9,613 bases of DNA from an uncultured Eubacteriales bacterium (GCA_900321365.1 ONVT01000128.1:1-9613), one strand, 5' to 3'. Positions 1 to 6,687 are shown, counted from the first letter of the stretch. The notes: a model not told the origin generated them from the sequence alone. Numbers and translations: made by a program.

Positions 1-1
1 G

Positions 2-1114
2 CTGGATCTGGACTGGGAGTGTCTGCGCGGCCGTTCGTTCATGATTTCCGGCGCGACAGGCATGATCGGGAGCACTCTGATCGATGTACTCATGAAGAAG
101 AACCGTGAACAGGGACTCGGAGTCCGCGTTCTGGCGCTCGGCAGAAATGAAGAGAAGGCCAGAGACCGCTTTTTGGAGTACTGGGACAGTGCGGAGTTTT
201 CCTTCCTGAAATGTGACATCATGGACGCGGTGGGTCTGAGACAGGTGCTGGATTGGTCGAGTCTGAGGCAGACGCAGGAAGAAGTGAAAAATGCAAACCC
301 GACAAGCTCGAATAGCAGTGTAAATGATAAAGAAATACTCCTGGCAAAACAGAATCGGGTTGACTATATCTTCCATGCCGCGAGCAACACACACCCTGTC
401 GCCTATGCGCAGGATCCGATCGGGACGATCACGGCAAATATCATCGGGTTGAATAACCTGCTGGACTATGCGGCGGGGCATGAGTGCAGGAGGTTCATTT
501 TCGCCTCGTCAAATGAAATCTACGGGGAGAACCGCGGCGATGTGGAGCTTTTTGATGAGAGCTACTGCGGCTACATCGATTCAAATACGCTTCGCGCCGG
601 CTATCCGGAGAGTAAGCGGGCGGGCGAGGCTCTCTGTCAGGCGTACATACGGCAGCGGGGGCTGGACGCTGTCGTGGTGAGGTTCACGAGGTCATTTGGC
701 CCAAGCCTGCTGAAGACGGATACGAAAGCGTTGTCGCAGTTTCTGAAAAAGGGAGTCAGCGGCGAGGACATCATCCTGAAGAGCGCGGGCACGCAGTATT
801 TTTCCTACACATATGTGTGTGACGCGGTGAGCGCTCTGCTGACATGCCTGCTGAAGGGCAGCTGCGGCGAGGCGTACAATGTTGCGGATCAGAGCTGTGA
901 TATTATGCTGAAGGATCTCGCGAAACTCATTGCCGACTATGTCGGACGCCGCGTGATCTTTGAGATTCCGGACGCGGTGGAGGCGGCCGGCTATTCGAAA
1001 GCGACGAAGGCACGGCTTGACAGCACGAAACTTCAGCAGCTGGGATGGAAGGCGCAGTTCGATATCGGGACAGGGATATGGCACACTGTTGACATTATGA
1101 AGGAGATACAGTGA
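2..1114 (+). CDS. NAD-dependent sugar-nucleotide epimerase/dehydratase (extended SDR), 5'-truncated by window edge
   Basis: Cytoplasmic extended-SDR enzyme, predicted to act on a nucleotide sugar or related precursor for the surface glycan. The Rossmann motif SGATGMIGS comes only two residues after the first ATG (position 41). The frame is open back to position 2 and reads residues such as LRGRSF, as expected just before this strand, so the true start lies outside the window. Numbering from that ATG, the NAD-site block DYIFHAAS is at 108-115, SSNEIYG at 156-162, and the catalytic YPESK (YxxxK) at 188-192. The C-terminal substrate domain ends with LDSTKLQQLGW near 327-336. The SSxEIYG form resembles a group of epimerases that I recall often sitting near LicD or cytidylyltransferase genes. 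Residues 73-106 are a polar Asn/Ser/Gln/Glu-rich insert just before the HAAS strand, encoded by A-rich DNA. Substrate is not determinable here. Confidence 0.88.
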   Translation: MDLDWECLRGRSFMISGATGMIGSTLIDVLMKKNREQGLGVRVLALGRNEEKARDRFLEYWDSAEFSFLKCDIMDAVGLRQVLDWSSLRQTQEEVKNANPTSSNSSVNDKEILLAKQNRVDYIFHAASNTHPVAYAQDPIGTITANIIGLNNLLDYAAGHECRRFIFASSNEIYGENRGDVELFDESYCGYIDSNTLRAGYPESKRAGEALCQAYIRQRGLDAVVVRFTRSFGPSLLKTDTKALSQFLKKGVSGEDIILKSAGTQYFSYTYVCDAVSALLTCLLKGSCGEAYNVADQSCDIMLKDLAKLIADYVGRRVIFEIPDAVEAAGYSKATKARLDSTKLQQLGWKAQFDIGTGIWHTVDIMKEIQ

Positions 1115-1203
1115 ATATAAAATACATAGTCGTTAACGGTATTGCTTTTCGACTTTCTATCAGGAACAAAGACCTGTATATAGATTACTTATACAGTTCG
1201 TAA
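1111..1203 (+). CDS. Small GTG-start ORF of 30 aa, hypothetical; possible remnant of a larger glycan gene
   Basis: A GTG codon overlaps the epimerase stop (GTGA) and follows AAGGAG by 5 nt, which is well placed for translational coupling. It opens a frame of 30 codons ending in TAA. The product starts MNIKYIVVNGIAF and ends DLYIDYLYSS. It is basic-aromatic with no clear membrane segment. The DNA is noticeably more AT-rich than the flanking genes. The sequence looks like the N-terminus of a larger protein, so a decayed gene 5' end is as likely as a functional small peptide. I do not recognise a family. The start signal is strong, but coding status is uncertain. Confidence 0.4.
   Translation: MNIKYIVVNGIAFRLSIRNKDLYIDYLYSS
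1174..1196. repeat. 7-bp perfect inverted repeat with 9-nt spacer
   Basis: CTGTATA (1174-1180) and TATACAG (1190-1196) are exact reverse complements around a 9-nt AT-rich spacer. The site lies inside the 30-codon ORF and upstream of the glycerophosphotransferase gene. It could be an operator-like dyad or a weak hairpin, but no T-run follows, so it is not an intrinsic terminator. In AT-rich DNA such a dyad can arise by chance. Confidence 0.3.
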
Positions 1204-1252
1204 GACAAGAGGATGCTTTTTTGGTAAGCCTGTTGGAAATGAGAGGGTTAGA

Positions 1253-2515
1253 ATGTCAGAAAAAAAGGATCTTCGATTTCAGACGAAACAGCAGATCAAG
1301 CAGGCAGTGCAGAATTATGTACTGCCTTTTTGTTATAAATGCAGCTGCGGGGGGAAAGTTGACCCGAGGCTGGTGATCTTCGTGGACGCGCATCATAATT
1401 CCAGGCCGGCGGCCATGGAGCTGCTTTTTCAGAAGCTCAGAAAAGAAGGATGCTGGAAGATTGTGGAGCATTACCTGGATTACGGGACTGCGGGAGCAGC
1501 GCAGGTTGCGCGGCACTCGATGCGGTTCATGCAGCTTTACGCGAAGGCGGGCTTTGTGGTGATCTGTGATAATTTCCTGCCTGTGGCGTCGTGCAGAAAG
1601 CGGGCGGAGACGAAGGTCATCCAGCTCTGGCATGCCTGCGGAAGCTATAAGAAGTTCGGATATGACGCGAAGGATGACATTCCTGCCGGTTACCATGGGG
1701 GAAATGTCTACCGGAATGCGAGCCTGGTGACTGTGTCCGGAGAGGCGGCAGTCGGGGCATTTACGTCGGCAATGCGGCTGGGGCCGGGAATCGTCCGGGC
1801 GATGGGTGTAAGCCGTACGGATCTTTACACTTCCCGTGCGTGGCAGCGCAGGTGCATCAGTCAGTTCCGGCAGCAGTACTCTGAGGCGGCGGGAAAGAAG
1901 GTCGTGCTCTGGGCGCCGACCTTCCGCGGCAACGCCGGCATGCCCGGGGAGGTTCCGCTGGATGTTGAAGCTTTGAAGAGGGCATTGGGACCGGAGTATT
2001 ATGTGCTGGTGAAGCTGCATCCGCATATGTTGACTCATATGGAGAAGCGGCAGAGATATGAGCAGGAGAGCGGAGAGAACACAGAGCAGGACAACAGACA
2101 GATAACCGAAGAGAACACAGAGCTGGGCAAAGAGCAAAGATTAGTGACGGATTGCCGGATACTTACGGAAGAGCTGTATCCGGTTGTGGATGTGCTGATC
2201 GCGGACTACTCATCACTCATATACGAATACCTGATGTTCGGCAGGAGTGTTGTGCTCTATGTCCCCGACCTCGAGCAGTATCGCGCGGAGCGGGGGTTCT
2301 ATATGGACATCTCGGAGATTCCCGGAGAGATCGTGATGGACGAGGCCGGACTGCCAGAAGCGGTCATGCGGGCGGCGGGCAATTCTGGATCACGTAGTCT
2401 TAAATCTAAACCACATGAATTAAAGAAGTTCATGGAACGCTATATGGGAGCCTGCGACGGGCATTCTACCGAGCGGATTGCGGAGTGGATGCGGTTGCAG
2501 AACGGGAGCATTTAA
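1253..2515 (+). CDS. CDP-glycerol glycerophosphotransferase-family protein (TagB/TagF type)
   Basis: Predicted membrane-associated enzyme that transfers glycerol phosphate (or a similar polyol phosphate) from a CDP-activated donor onto a glycan or teichoic-acid-like acceptor. The 420-aa product carries the family hallmarks in order: QLWHACGSYKKFGYD at 124-138 (the WHG-type His is H127), VLWAPTFRGN at 218-227, KLHPHM at 254-259, and DVLIADYSSLIYEYLMFG at 313-330, followed by a YVPDLEQYRAERGFYMD block. These match the Glyphos_transf domain of TagB, TagF and related proteins. The ATG follows GAGAGG (1241-1246) by 6 nt. Residues 264-297, between the KLHPH and DYSS blocks, are a hydrophilic Glu/Gln/Asn-rich stretch that looks inserted and contains a 12-residue repeat. 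The protein has only the catalytic half of a TagF-size enzyme. Polymerase versus single-transfer (primase) activity cannot be told from sequence. Confidence 0.9.
   Translation: MSEKKDLRFQTKQQIKQAVQNYVLPFCYKCSCGGKVDPRLVIFVDAHHNSRPAAMELLFQKLRKEGCWKIVEHYLDYGTAGAAQVARHSMRFMQLYAKAGFVVICDNFLPVASCRKRAETKVIQLWHACGSYKKFGYDAKDDIPAGYHGGNVYRNASLVTVSGEAAVGAFTSAMRLGPGIVRAMGVSRTDLYTSRAWQRRCISQFRQQYSEAAGKKVVLWAPTFRGNAGMPGEVPLDVEALKRALGPEYYVLVKLHPHMLTHMEKRQRYEQESGENTEQDNRQITEENTELGKEQRLVTDCRILTEELYPVVDVLIADYSSLIYEYLMFGRSVVLYVPDLEQYRAERGFYMDISEIPGEIVMDEAGLPEAVMRAAGNSGSRSLKSKPHELKKFMERYMGACDGHSTERIAEWMRLQNGSI
2074..2123 (+). repeat. In-frame imperfect repeat of 36-bp period inside the glycerophosphotransferase gene
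   Basis: The 14-mer AGAGAACACAGAGC occurs at 2074-2087 and again at 2110-2123, exactly 36 bp (12 codons) apart. It encodes the repeated residues ENTE in a charged linker. The period keeps frame, so this looks like a partial tandem duplication followed by divergence, located between conserved motifs of the enzyme. Confidence 0.6.
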
Positions 2516-2523
2516 GATATGAT
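2495..2523 (+). promoter_or_regulatory. Weak candidate sigma-70/SigA promoter at the end of the glycerophosphotransferase gene
   Basis: TTGCAG (2495-2500) and TATGAT (2518-2523) are separated by 17 nt, the ideal spacing. The -10 matches consensus at 5 of 6 positions and the -35 at 3 of 6. It would fire into the 202-bp spacer ahead of the membrane-protein gene. Such matches are common by chance, and no operator is evident. Confidence 0.25.
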
Positions 2524-2717
2524 AATAAGATAATTCGATTGCTGAACCCCAGACATCCAGACTCTGAAGATTTGGCTTCGCATGGCCGGCCTGTCTGTGT
2601 ATGGATGGAAGGGAGTTTTGGTGTGCCTTGAAATGAGTTTCCAATGCACTTAAGGCATATTGAGAGAGCATAAGGGAAACGCATAATAACCAGAGGTCAT
2701 TTGTCAAAAACGAATCC
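2516..2717. other. 202-bp spacer with no convincing gene
   Basis: The spacer starts AT-rich and ends with a stretch lacking a well-spaced ribosome binding site for the next gene. A 23-codon frame from ATG 2582 has no supporting features. An open frame on the opposite strand across this region overlaps both neighbours and shows no family signature. The palindrome GGCCGGCC lies at 2583-2590. No intrinsic terminator with a T-run was seen. Confidence 0.5.
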
Positions 2718-3788
2718 ATGGATAACCACTACGAAGCAAGGGAAACTCTGTATGAGAAAGGGATGCAGCGCCTGGAACAGGCGCAGCTTGTCGTGCAGAG
2801 TGCCTATCGAACAGAGAATTATCTGGCTGCCGCCGAGGAGTTTGAGGGGGCCGGGGACTACATGAATGCCGCCGAGAAGGCGGAGGAGTGCCGTCTTCTG
2901 GCACAACAGTCCGAGGCGGACGGCGTGGAGGAGCGCTACCGGAAGGCGGTCCAGGCGCAGCAGAAGATTATGGACCGCAGTGACGCGGACAAGCTGGTGG
3001 ATGAGTTCCATGCGCTCGGGGATTACAAGGATTCAAAGGAACGGCGCGGCGAATGCGTGAAGAAAGCGGAGCATTTCATCCGGCGCGCGCGGATTAAGAG
3101 GATCACTGTGACTGTGATCCTGATTGCGCTGATCATCGCCTGCGCATTTCTGGCCCGGGCAGGCATGTGGGGCTATGTGAAGGGCCTCCTGTATGGCGCG
3201 TCAGGGAATTATTCCGCGGCGGTTGAGAATTTTCAGGAGCTGGGGCACTTTCTGGACAGCAGTAAGAAGGCGGAAATCTACAGGGAGAAGCAGCTCAGAG
3301 CTCGTGAAAAGAAGGAGCGAACGACACTCGACACGCTGGAGGCAGGAGACCAGACTCCGTATGGGGAATATAACTGGACGGTGCTTGGCATCCTCGACGG
3401 AGAGCTTCTGCTGGTGCCGGACAAGATTTCCAGAGAGGGGGATTTCTGGCATGTGCCTTATGATACGCAGGGCGGAACTGACTGGGAATCTTCTTCTCTT
3501 AGAAGCTACCTGAACGAGAAGATTCTTCCGGAGATGTTCACCGATGAGGAGCGCAGCAGGATCAGTGGTGATATTGTGCTTCCGGATGAGGAGATGCTCG
3601 AAAAGTACGGGAAGGAGCTGGCCTCGCTTGGTACTGACATCTGGGTTGCCATTCCCGGTGCCGAAGAGGGGACGCAGAGCTATCTGACAGGCGGCGGGAC
3701 GCTGATGCGGTATGGCTGCCCAGCGGACAATGAGGAGATTTCCGTGTGCCCGGTAATGCGGGTGAAGCTTGTGAACATCGAGGAGTAA
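2718..3788 (+). CDS. Single-pass membrane protein: TPR-like helical repeats plus C-terminal DUF6273-like domain
   Basis: Function unknown. The 356-aa product has two cytoplasmic-looking helical repeats (about 35-59, with YLAAAEEFEGAGDYMNAAEK, and about 88-118, with FHALGDYKDSKERR). A basic patch RRARIKR (122-128) precedes one hydrophobic segment (129-147), and a third repeat follows (163-192, GNYSAAVENFQELGHFLDS). Residues 205-352 resemble DUF6273: YGEYNWTVLGILDGELLLV, then WESSSLRSYLN and FTDEERSRI. The positive-inside rule puts the N-terminus in the cytoplasm and the DUF6273-like domain outside. There is no N-terminal signal peptide. ATG 2718 is the first in-frame ATG/GTG/TTG after the upstream stop, but its nearest purine-rich site (AGAGG, 2692-2696) is 21 nt away, so translation may be weak or the start may be M16 (2763). 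Its place between glycan genes suggests an envelope-related or sensing role. That is inference only. Confidence 0.8.
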   Translation: MDNHYEARETLYEKGMQRLEQAQLVVQSAYRTENYLAAAEEFEGAGDYMNAAEKAEECRLLAQQSEADGVEERYRKAVQAQQKIMDRSDADKLVDEFHALGDYKDSKERRGECVKKAEHFIRRARIKRITVTVILIALIIACAFLARAGMWGYVKGLLYGASGNYSAAVENFQELGHFLDSSKKAEIYREKQLRAREKKERTTLDTLEAGDQTPYGEYNWTVLGILDGELLLVPDKISREGDFWHVPYDTQGGTDWESSSLRSYLNEKILPEMFTDEERSRISGDIVLPDEEMLEKYGKELASLGTDIWVAIPGAEEGTQSYLTGGGTLMRYGCPADNEEISVCPVMRVKLVNIEE

Positions 3789-3804
3789 GGGAATGCCGGC
3801 GCAG

Positions 3805-3910
3805 GCGGGGAGAAGCAAAGAAAGCAAGAGAAACCCCGCTGATGGAAGCGACAGAAAGCCGAAGTATACGGGGGAAAGTGAAGAAAGCAAGTGCCCCCCG
3901 CTGATGGGAA
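3805..3910. repeat. Two imperfect 42-43-bp direct repeats, each bounded by a G-run/C-run inverted repeat
   Basis: Copy 1 (3805-3847) and copy 2 (3869-3910) share the core AAGAAAGCAAG and the downstream block CCCCGCTGATGG, with their starts 64 bp apart. Each has complementary ends: GCGGGG (3805-3810) with CCCCGC (3834-3839), and CGGGGG (3869-3874) with CCCCCG (3895-3900). The loops are purine-rich, about 20-23 nt. In RNA each could form a GC-clamped hairpin in the leader of the permease gene. No T-run follows either hairpin, so they are not classical terminators. Confidence 0.6.
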
Positions 3911-3926
3911 ATATTGACACTGAAAA

Positions 3927-3960
3927 AGGAACAGTCCTGTGAGAGGAACAGTCCTGTGAG
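3927..3960 (+). repeat. Perfect 17-bp tandem duplication carrying a ribosome binding site and GTG start
   Basis: AGGAACAGTCCTGTGAG occurs at 3927-3943 and immediately again at 3944-3960. Each copy holds an AGGA Shine-Dalgarno element and, 8 nt later, a GTG. The first GTG (3939) gives a 6-codon frame ending in TGA at 3957-3959. The second GTG (3956) is in frame with the ABC permease and overlaps that stop. The duplication therefore creates a mini-leader ORF directly coupled to the permease start. Confidence 0.75.
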
Positions 3961-4744
3961 TGCACTGAGATACAGAATCAAAACATTTTTTAAATACAGA
4001 GATCTGATCATAGAGTTGGTCAGCAGAGATCTGAAGCTGAAGTACCGGAGGTCATTTCTGGGGTATCTTTGGGGAATCCTGAATCCGCTGCTGATCATGA
4101 TCGTCATGACGATAGTGTTCTCCTCGATGTTCCGCAATAATATCGAGAACTATCCGGTCTATCTGCTGACAGGGCGTCTGATGTTTGAGTGTATGCGTGT
4201 CTCGACGACAGCTGCCCTGAAGTCTGTCACGGGCAACCAGGCACTGCTGAAAAAAACGTACATTCCGAAATATATTTTCACGCTCGCGAAGGTGACGAGC
4301 TGCATGATTGACACAGTGCTCTCACTGGGCGCGCTGATTATCGTGATGATCGCGACGCGCTCGCCGTTCTATCCGACCATGCTGCTTGCGCCGATCGAAA
4401 TCTTCAAGCTGTACCTGTTCTGCCTGGGGCTTGGATTCCTGCTGGCGGAGCTGGAGGTTTTCTTCCGTGATATTGAATACATCTACCATGCGGTCTGCAC
4501 GGCGTGGATGTATCTCTCCGCCCTGTTCTATCCGATGGAGAGGCTCCCCAATCTGGTGCAGATGTTCATCAAGATTGCGAATCCCATGTACTATTACATC
4601 TTCGGGTTCCGCGACCTGATTCTGTACGGCCGGATTCCCGGACCGAGGATTATCTGGGGCGGATGGTTCTGGTCGGTGCTGATGATGATCATCGGTATCT
4701 ATTTCTTCCAGAAGAACAAGGACCGCTTCATTCTCTTCCTGTAA
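3956..4744 (+). CDS. ABC-2 type polysaccharide/teichoic acid export permease (Wzm/TagG family)
   Basis: Integral-membrane subunit of the glycan exporter. From GTG 3956 the product is 262 aa, the usual size. The N-terminal amphipathic block LVSRDLKLKYRRSFLGYLWG (21-40) is the family signature and leads into the first membrane span (about 36-56). Further hydrophobic spans lie near 65-85, 112-135, 143-166, 177-195 and 232-251, giving the six-span ABC-2 plan. The start is chosen because GAGAGGA lies 8 nt upstream. An in-frame TTG at 3914 would add 14 residues (including KKEQSCERNSP) that are not family-like and that read through the duplicated start region. The ATPase gene follows after 29 bp and is its evident partner. 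The substrate cannot be named from the permease alone. Confidence 0.92.
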   Translation: MSALRYRIKTFFKYRDLIIELVSRDLKLKYRRSFLGYLWGILNPLLIMIVMTIVFSSMFRNNIENYPVYLLTGRLMFECMRVSTTAALKSVTGNQALLKKTYIPKYIFTLAKVTSCMIDTVLSLGALIIVMIATRSPFYPTMLLAPIEIFKLYLFCLGLGFLLAELEVFFRDIEYIYHAVCTAWMYLSALFYPMERLPNLVQMFIKIANPMYYYIFGFRDLILYGRIPGPRIIWGGWFWSVLMMIIGIYFFQKNKDRFILFL

Positions 4745-4773
4745 ATGAGCAGGCACAGAAAGGAATAGTCAGG

Positions 4774-6687
4774 ATGCCAGAGCAGAATGTCATAGACGTA
4801 AACCATCTGTCGATACAGTTCAATCTCGCCAACCAGAAGGTGAATAACCTCAAGGAGTACGCCATCAAGATGGCGAAGGGGGAGCTCATGTTCCAGGAGT
4901 TCCTCGCACTGAAGGATGTGAACCTGCATGTGAAGAAGGGCGAGGCATGGGCGCTGATCGGCCGGAACGGGTCGGGAAAGTCCACGCTCCTGAAGACGAT
5001 CACGGGAATCCTGAAGCCTTATCACGGGACGGTGAGGGTTCGCGGATCCATCGCGCCGATGATCGAGCTGGGCGCGGGATTTGATCCTGAGCTGACCGCG
5101 CGCGAGAACATCTTCCTGAACGGGGCGGTGCTCGGGTACAGCAGGAAATTCATGGAAGCGCATTTTGACGAGATCGTAAAGTTTGCGCAGATCGAGAAGT
5201 TTCTGGATTCGCCGATCAAGAATTATTCGTCCGGCATGAAGGCGAGGCTCGGGTTCTCGGTCGCGACGATGGTCGAGTCGGACATCCTGATTGTCGACGA
5301 GGTCCTGTCGGTCGGCGACTACCAGTTCCGCCAGAGGTGCAAGACGCGCATGCAGGAGCTGCTGTCGGGCGGGACGACGCTGCTGTACGTCTCGCACGAT
5401 CTGGATTCGGTGCGGCGCCTGTGCGACCATGTCCTGTGGCTTGACCATGGCGAGGTGATCATGAGCGGTGAGGCGGAGACGGTCTGCGACGCGTACCAGA
5501 TGCACCAGGAGCAGGCCGCGCGCATGGAGCGGCTCGAGCGCGACCGACAGAAGAGCTCGAAGCCGGGCAGCAAATATGATTACCTGATCGTCGGATCGGG
5601 CCTGTTCGGCTCGGTCTTTGCGCACGAAGCCTACGCGGCGGGCAAGCGGTGCCTTGTGATAGACAAGAGGGACCACGCCGGCGGGAACATCTTTACGGAA
5701 AAGCGGGCCGGGATCAATGTACACAAGTATGGCGCGCACATTTTCCACACATCGGACAGGCAGGTGTGGGAGTATGTCAACCGGTTTGCGGAGTTTAACC
5801 AGTATATCAATGCGCCGGTGGCGAAGTACAAAGACGAGCTGTACAATCTCCCCTTCAACATGAATACCTTCTCGAAGCTGTGGGGACTGACGACGCCGCA
5901 GGAGGTGAAGGCGAAGATTCAGGAACAGATCGACGAATTGAATATTGTCGATCCGAAGAATCTTGAGGAGCAGGCGCTGTCGCTCGTTGGTACGGATGTG
6001 TACGAGAAGCTCGTGAAGGGCTACACGGAGAAGCAGTGGGGGCGTGACTGCAAGGATCTGCCGGCGTTTATCATCCGCAGGCTGCCGCTCCGCTTCACTT
6101 ATGACAACAATTATTTCAATGACCGCTTCCAGGGCATCCCGATCGGCGGCTATACGCAGATCATCGAGAAGCTGCTCGAGGGCTCGGCGGTCATGCTGAA
6201 TACGGATTACGCCGACTATATCCGGGAGCATCCGGATTCTTTCAAAAAGCTGGTCTTCACGGGTCCGGTTGACGAGTATTTTGATTACCGGCTCGGCCGC
6301 CTTGAGTGGCGGACGGTGCGGTTTGAGACCGAGGAGCTGGACATGGAGAATTTCCAGGGCAACGCGGTCGTCAACTACACGGAGCGCGAAGTGCCGTGGA
6401 CGAGGATCATCGAGCACAAGCATTTTGAATTCGGAGACCAGCCGAAGACGGTGATCTCGAGGGAATTCTCAACGGAGTGGAAGAGCGGCATGGAGCCGTA
6501 CTACCCGGTCAATGACGAGCGGAACAATGACCTTTACGAAAGGTACCGCGAGCTGGCTGAAAAGGAAGAGAATGTGATCTTCGGCGGCCGGCTCGGGACT
6601 TACAGGTACTACAACATGGACCAGATCATCGCGGAGGCGCTGAAGGTTTCGATGAAGGAGTTCGGCCGGCTGTCGGCGGAGGAGTGA
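4774..6687 (+). CDS. Fusion protein: polysaccharide-export ABC ATPase (Wzt/TagH type) + UDP-galactopyranose mutase (Glf)
   Basis: One uninterrupted 637-aa frame joins two normally separate proteins. Residues 1 to about 243 are an export ATPase: Walker A GRNGSGKST (63-71), the Wzt/TagH-type block IELGAGFDPELTARENI (98-113), signature YSSGM (151-155), Walker B ILIVDE (171-176) and H-loop H208. A charged linker (about 244-267, EQAARMERLERDRQKSSKPG) leads into a complete mutase: FAD site VGSGLFGS (273-280), IDKRDHAGGN, HKYGAHIFHTSD (318-329), YTEKQWGRD (417-425), FQGIPIGGYT (452-461), TGPVDEYFDYRLG (496-508), YTEREVPWTRIIEHKHFE and the final GGRLGTYRYYNMDQ. The ATPase powers export with the upstream permease. 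The mutase interconverts UDP-galactopyranose and UDP-galactofuranose using reduced FAD. ATG 4774 follows AAAGGA by 9 nt. The frame is open further upstream but only inside the permease gene. There is no Wzt-type carbohydrate-binding domain; Glf occupies its place. All visible key motifs of both halves are intact. Confidence 0.93.
   Translation: MPEQNVIDVNHLSIQFNLANQKVNNLKEYAIKMAKGELMFQEFLALKDVNLHVKKGEAWALIGRNGSGKSTLLKTITGILKPYHGTVRVRGSIAPMIELGAGFDPELTARENIFLNGAVLGYSRKFMEAHFDEIVKFAQIEKFLDSPIKNYSSGMKARLGFSVATMVESDILIVDEVLSVGDYQFRQRCKTRMQELLSGGTTLLYVSHDLDSVRRLCDHVLWLDHGEVIMSGEAETVCDAYQMHQEQAARMERLERDRQKSSKPGSKYDYLIVGSGLFGSVFAHEAYAAGKRCLVIDKRDHAGGNIFTEKRAGINVHKYGAHIFHTSDRQVWEYVNRFAEFNQYINAPVAKYKDELYNLPFNMNTFSKLWGLTTPQEVKAKIQEQIDELNIVDPKNLEEQALSLVGTDVYEKLVKGYTEKQWGRDCKDLPAFIIRRLPLRFTYDNNYFNDRFQGIPIGGYTQIIEKLLEGSAVMLNTDYADYIREHPDSFKKLVFTGPVDEYFDYRLGRLEWRTVRFETEELDMENFQGNAVVNYTEREVPWTRIIEHKHFEFGDQPKTVISREFSTEWKSGMEPYYPVNDERNNDLYERYRELAEKEENVIFGGRLGTYRYYNMDQIIAEALKVSMKEFGRLSAEE

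Noticed and set aside
1154..1182. Promoter with TATATA (1177-1182) in the AT-rich spacer
   Set aside because: The matching -35 (TTTCTA, 17-nt spacing) agrees with consensus at only 3 of 6 positions. In AT-rich DNA this is not convincing.
2582..2653. 23-codon ATG frame in the spacer
   Set aside because: No Shine-Dalgarno site, no family resemblance, and a length expected by chance.
2628..2656. Promoter beginning TTGAAA before the membrane-protein gene
   Set aside because: The -35 is acceptable, but the sequence at 17-18 nt (TAAGGC) is a poor -10.
3914..3955. TTG start adding 14 residues to the permease
   Set aside because: The extra residues include the product of the duplicated start region and do not resemble the family. 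GTG 3956 has a better ribosome binding site.
4504..4773. Upstream extension of the ATPase-Glf frame by 90 codons
   Set aside because: It is a shifted reading of the permease gene and shows no ABC ATPase sequence. ATG 4774 has a good Shine-Dalgarno site and begins the family-like sequence.
4699..6423. 574-codon open frame on the - strand opposite the ATPase-Glf gene
   Set aside because: It is Arg/Leu/His-rich with no family motif and lies wholly opposite a gene with complete motifs. It fits a GC-driven antisense shadow. The same applies to - strand frames at 1256-2137, 3201-3965, 6881-8056 and 8083-9093.
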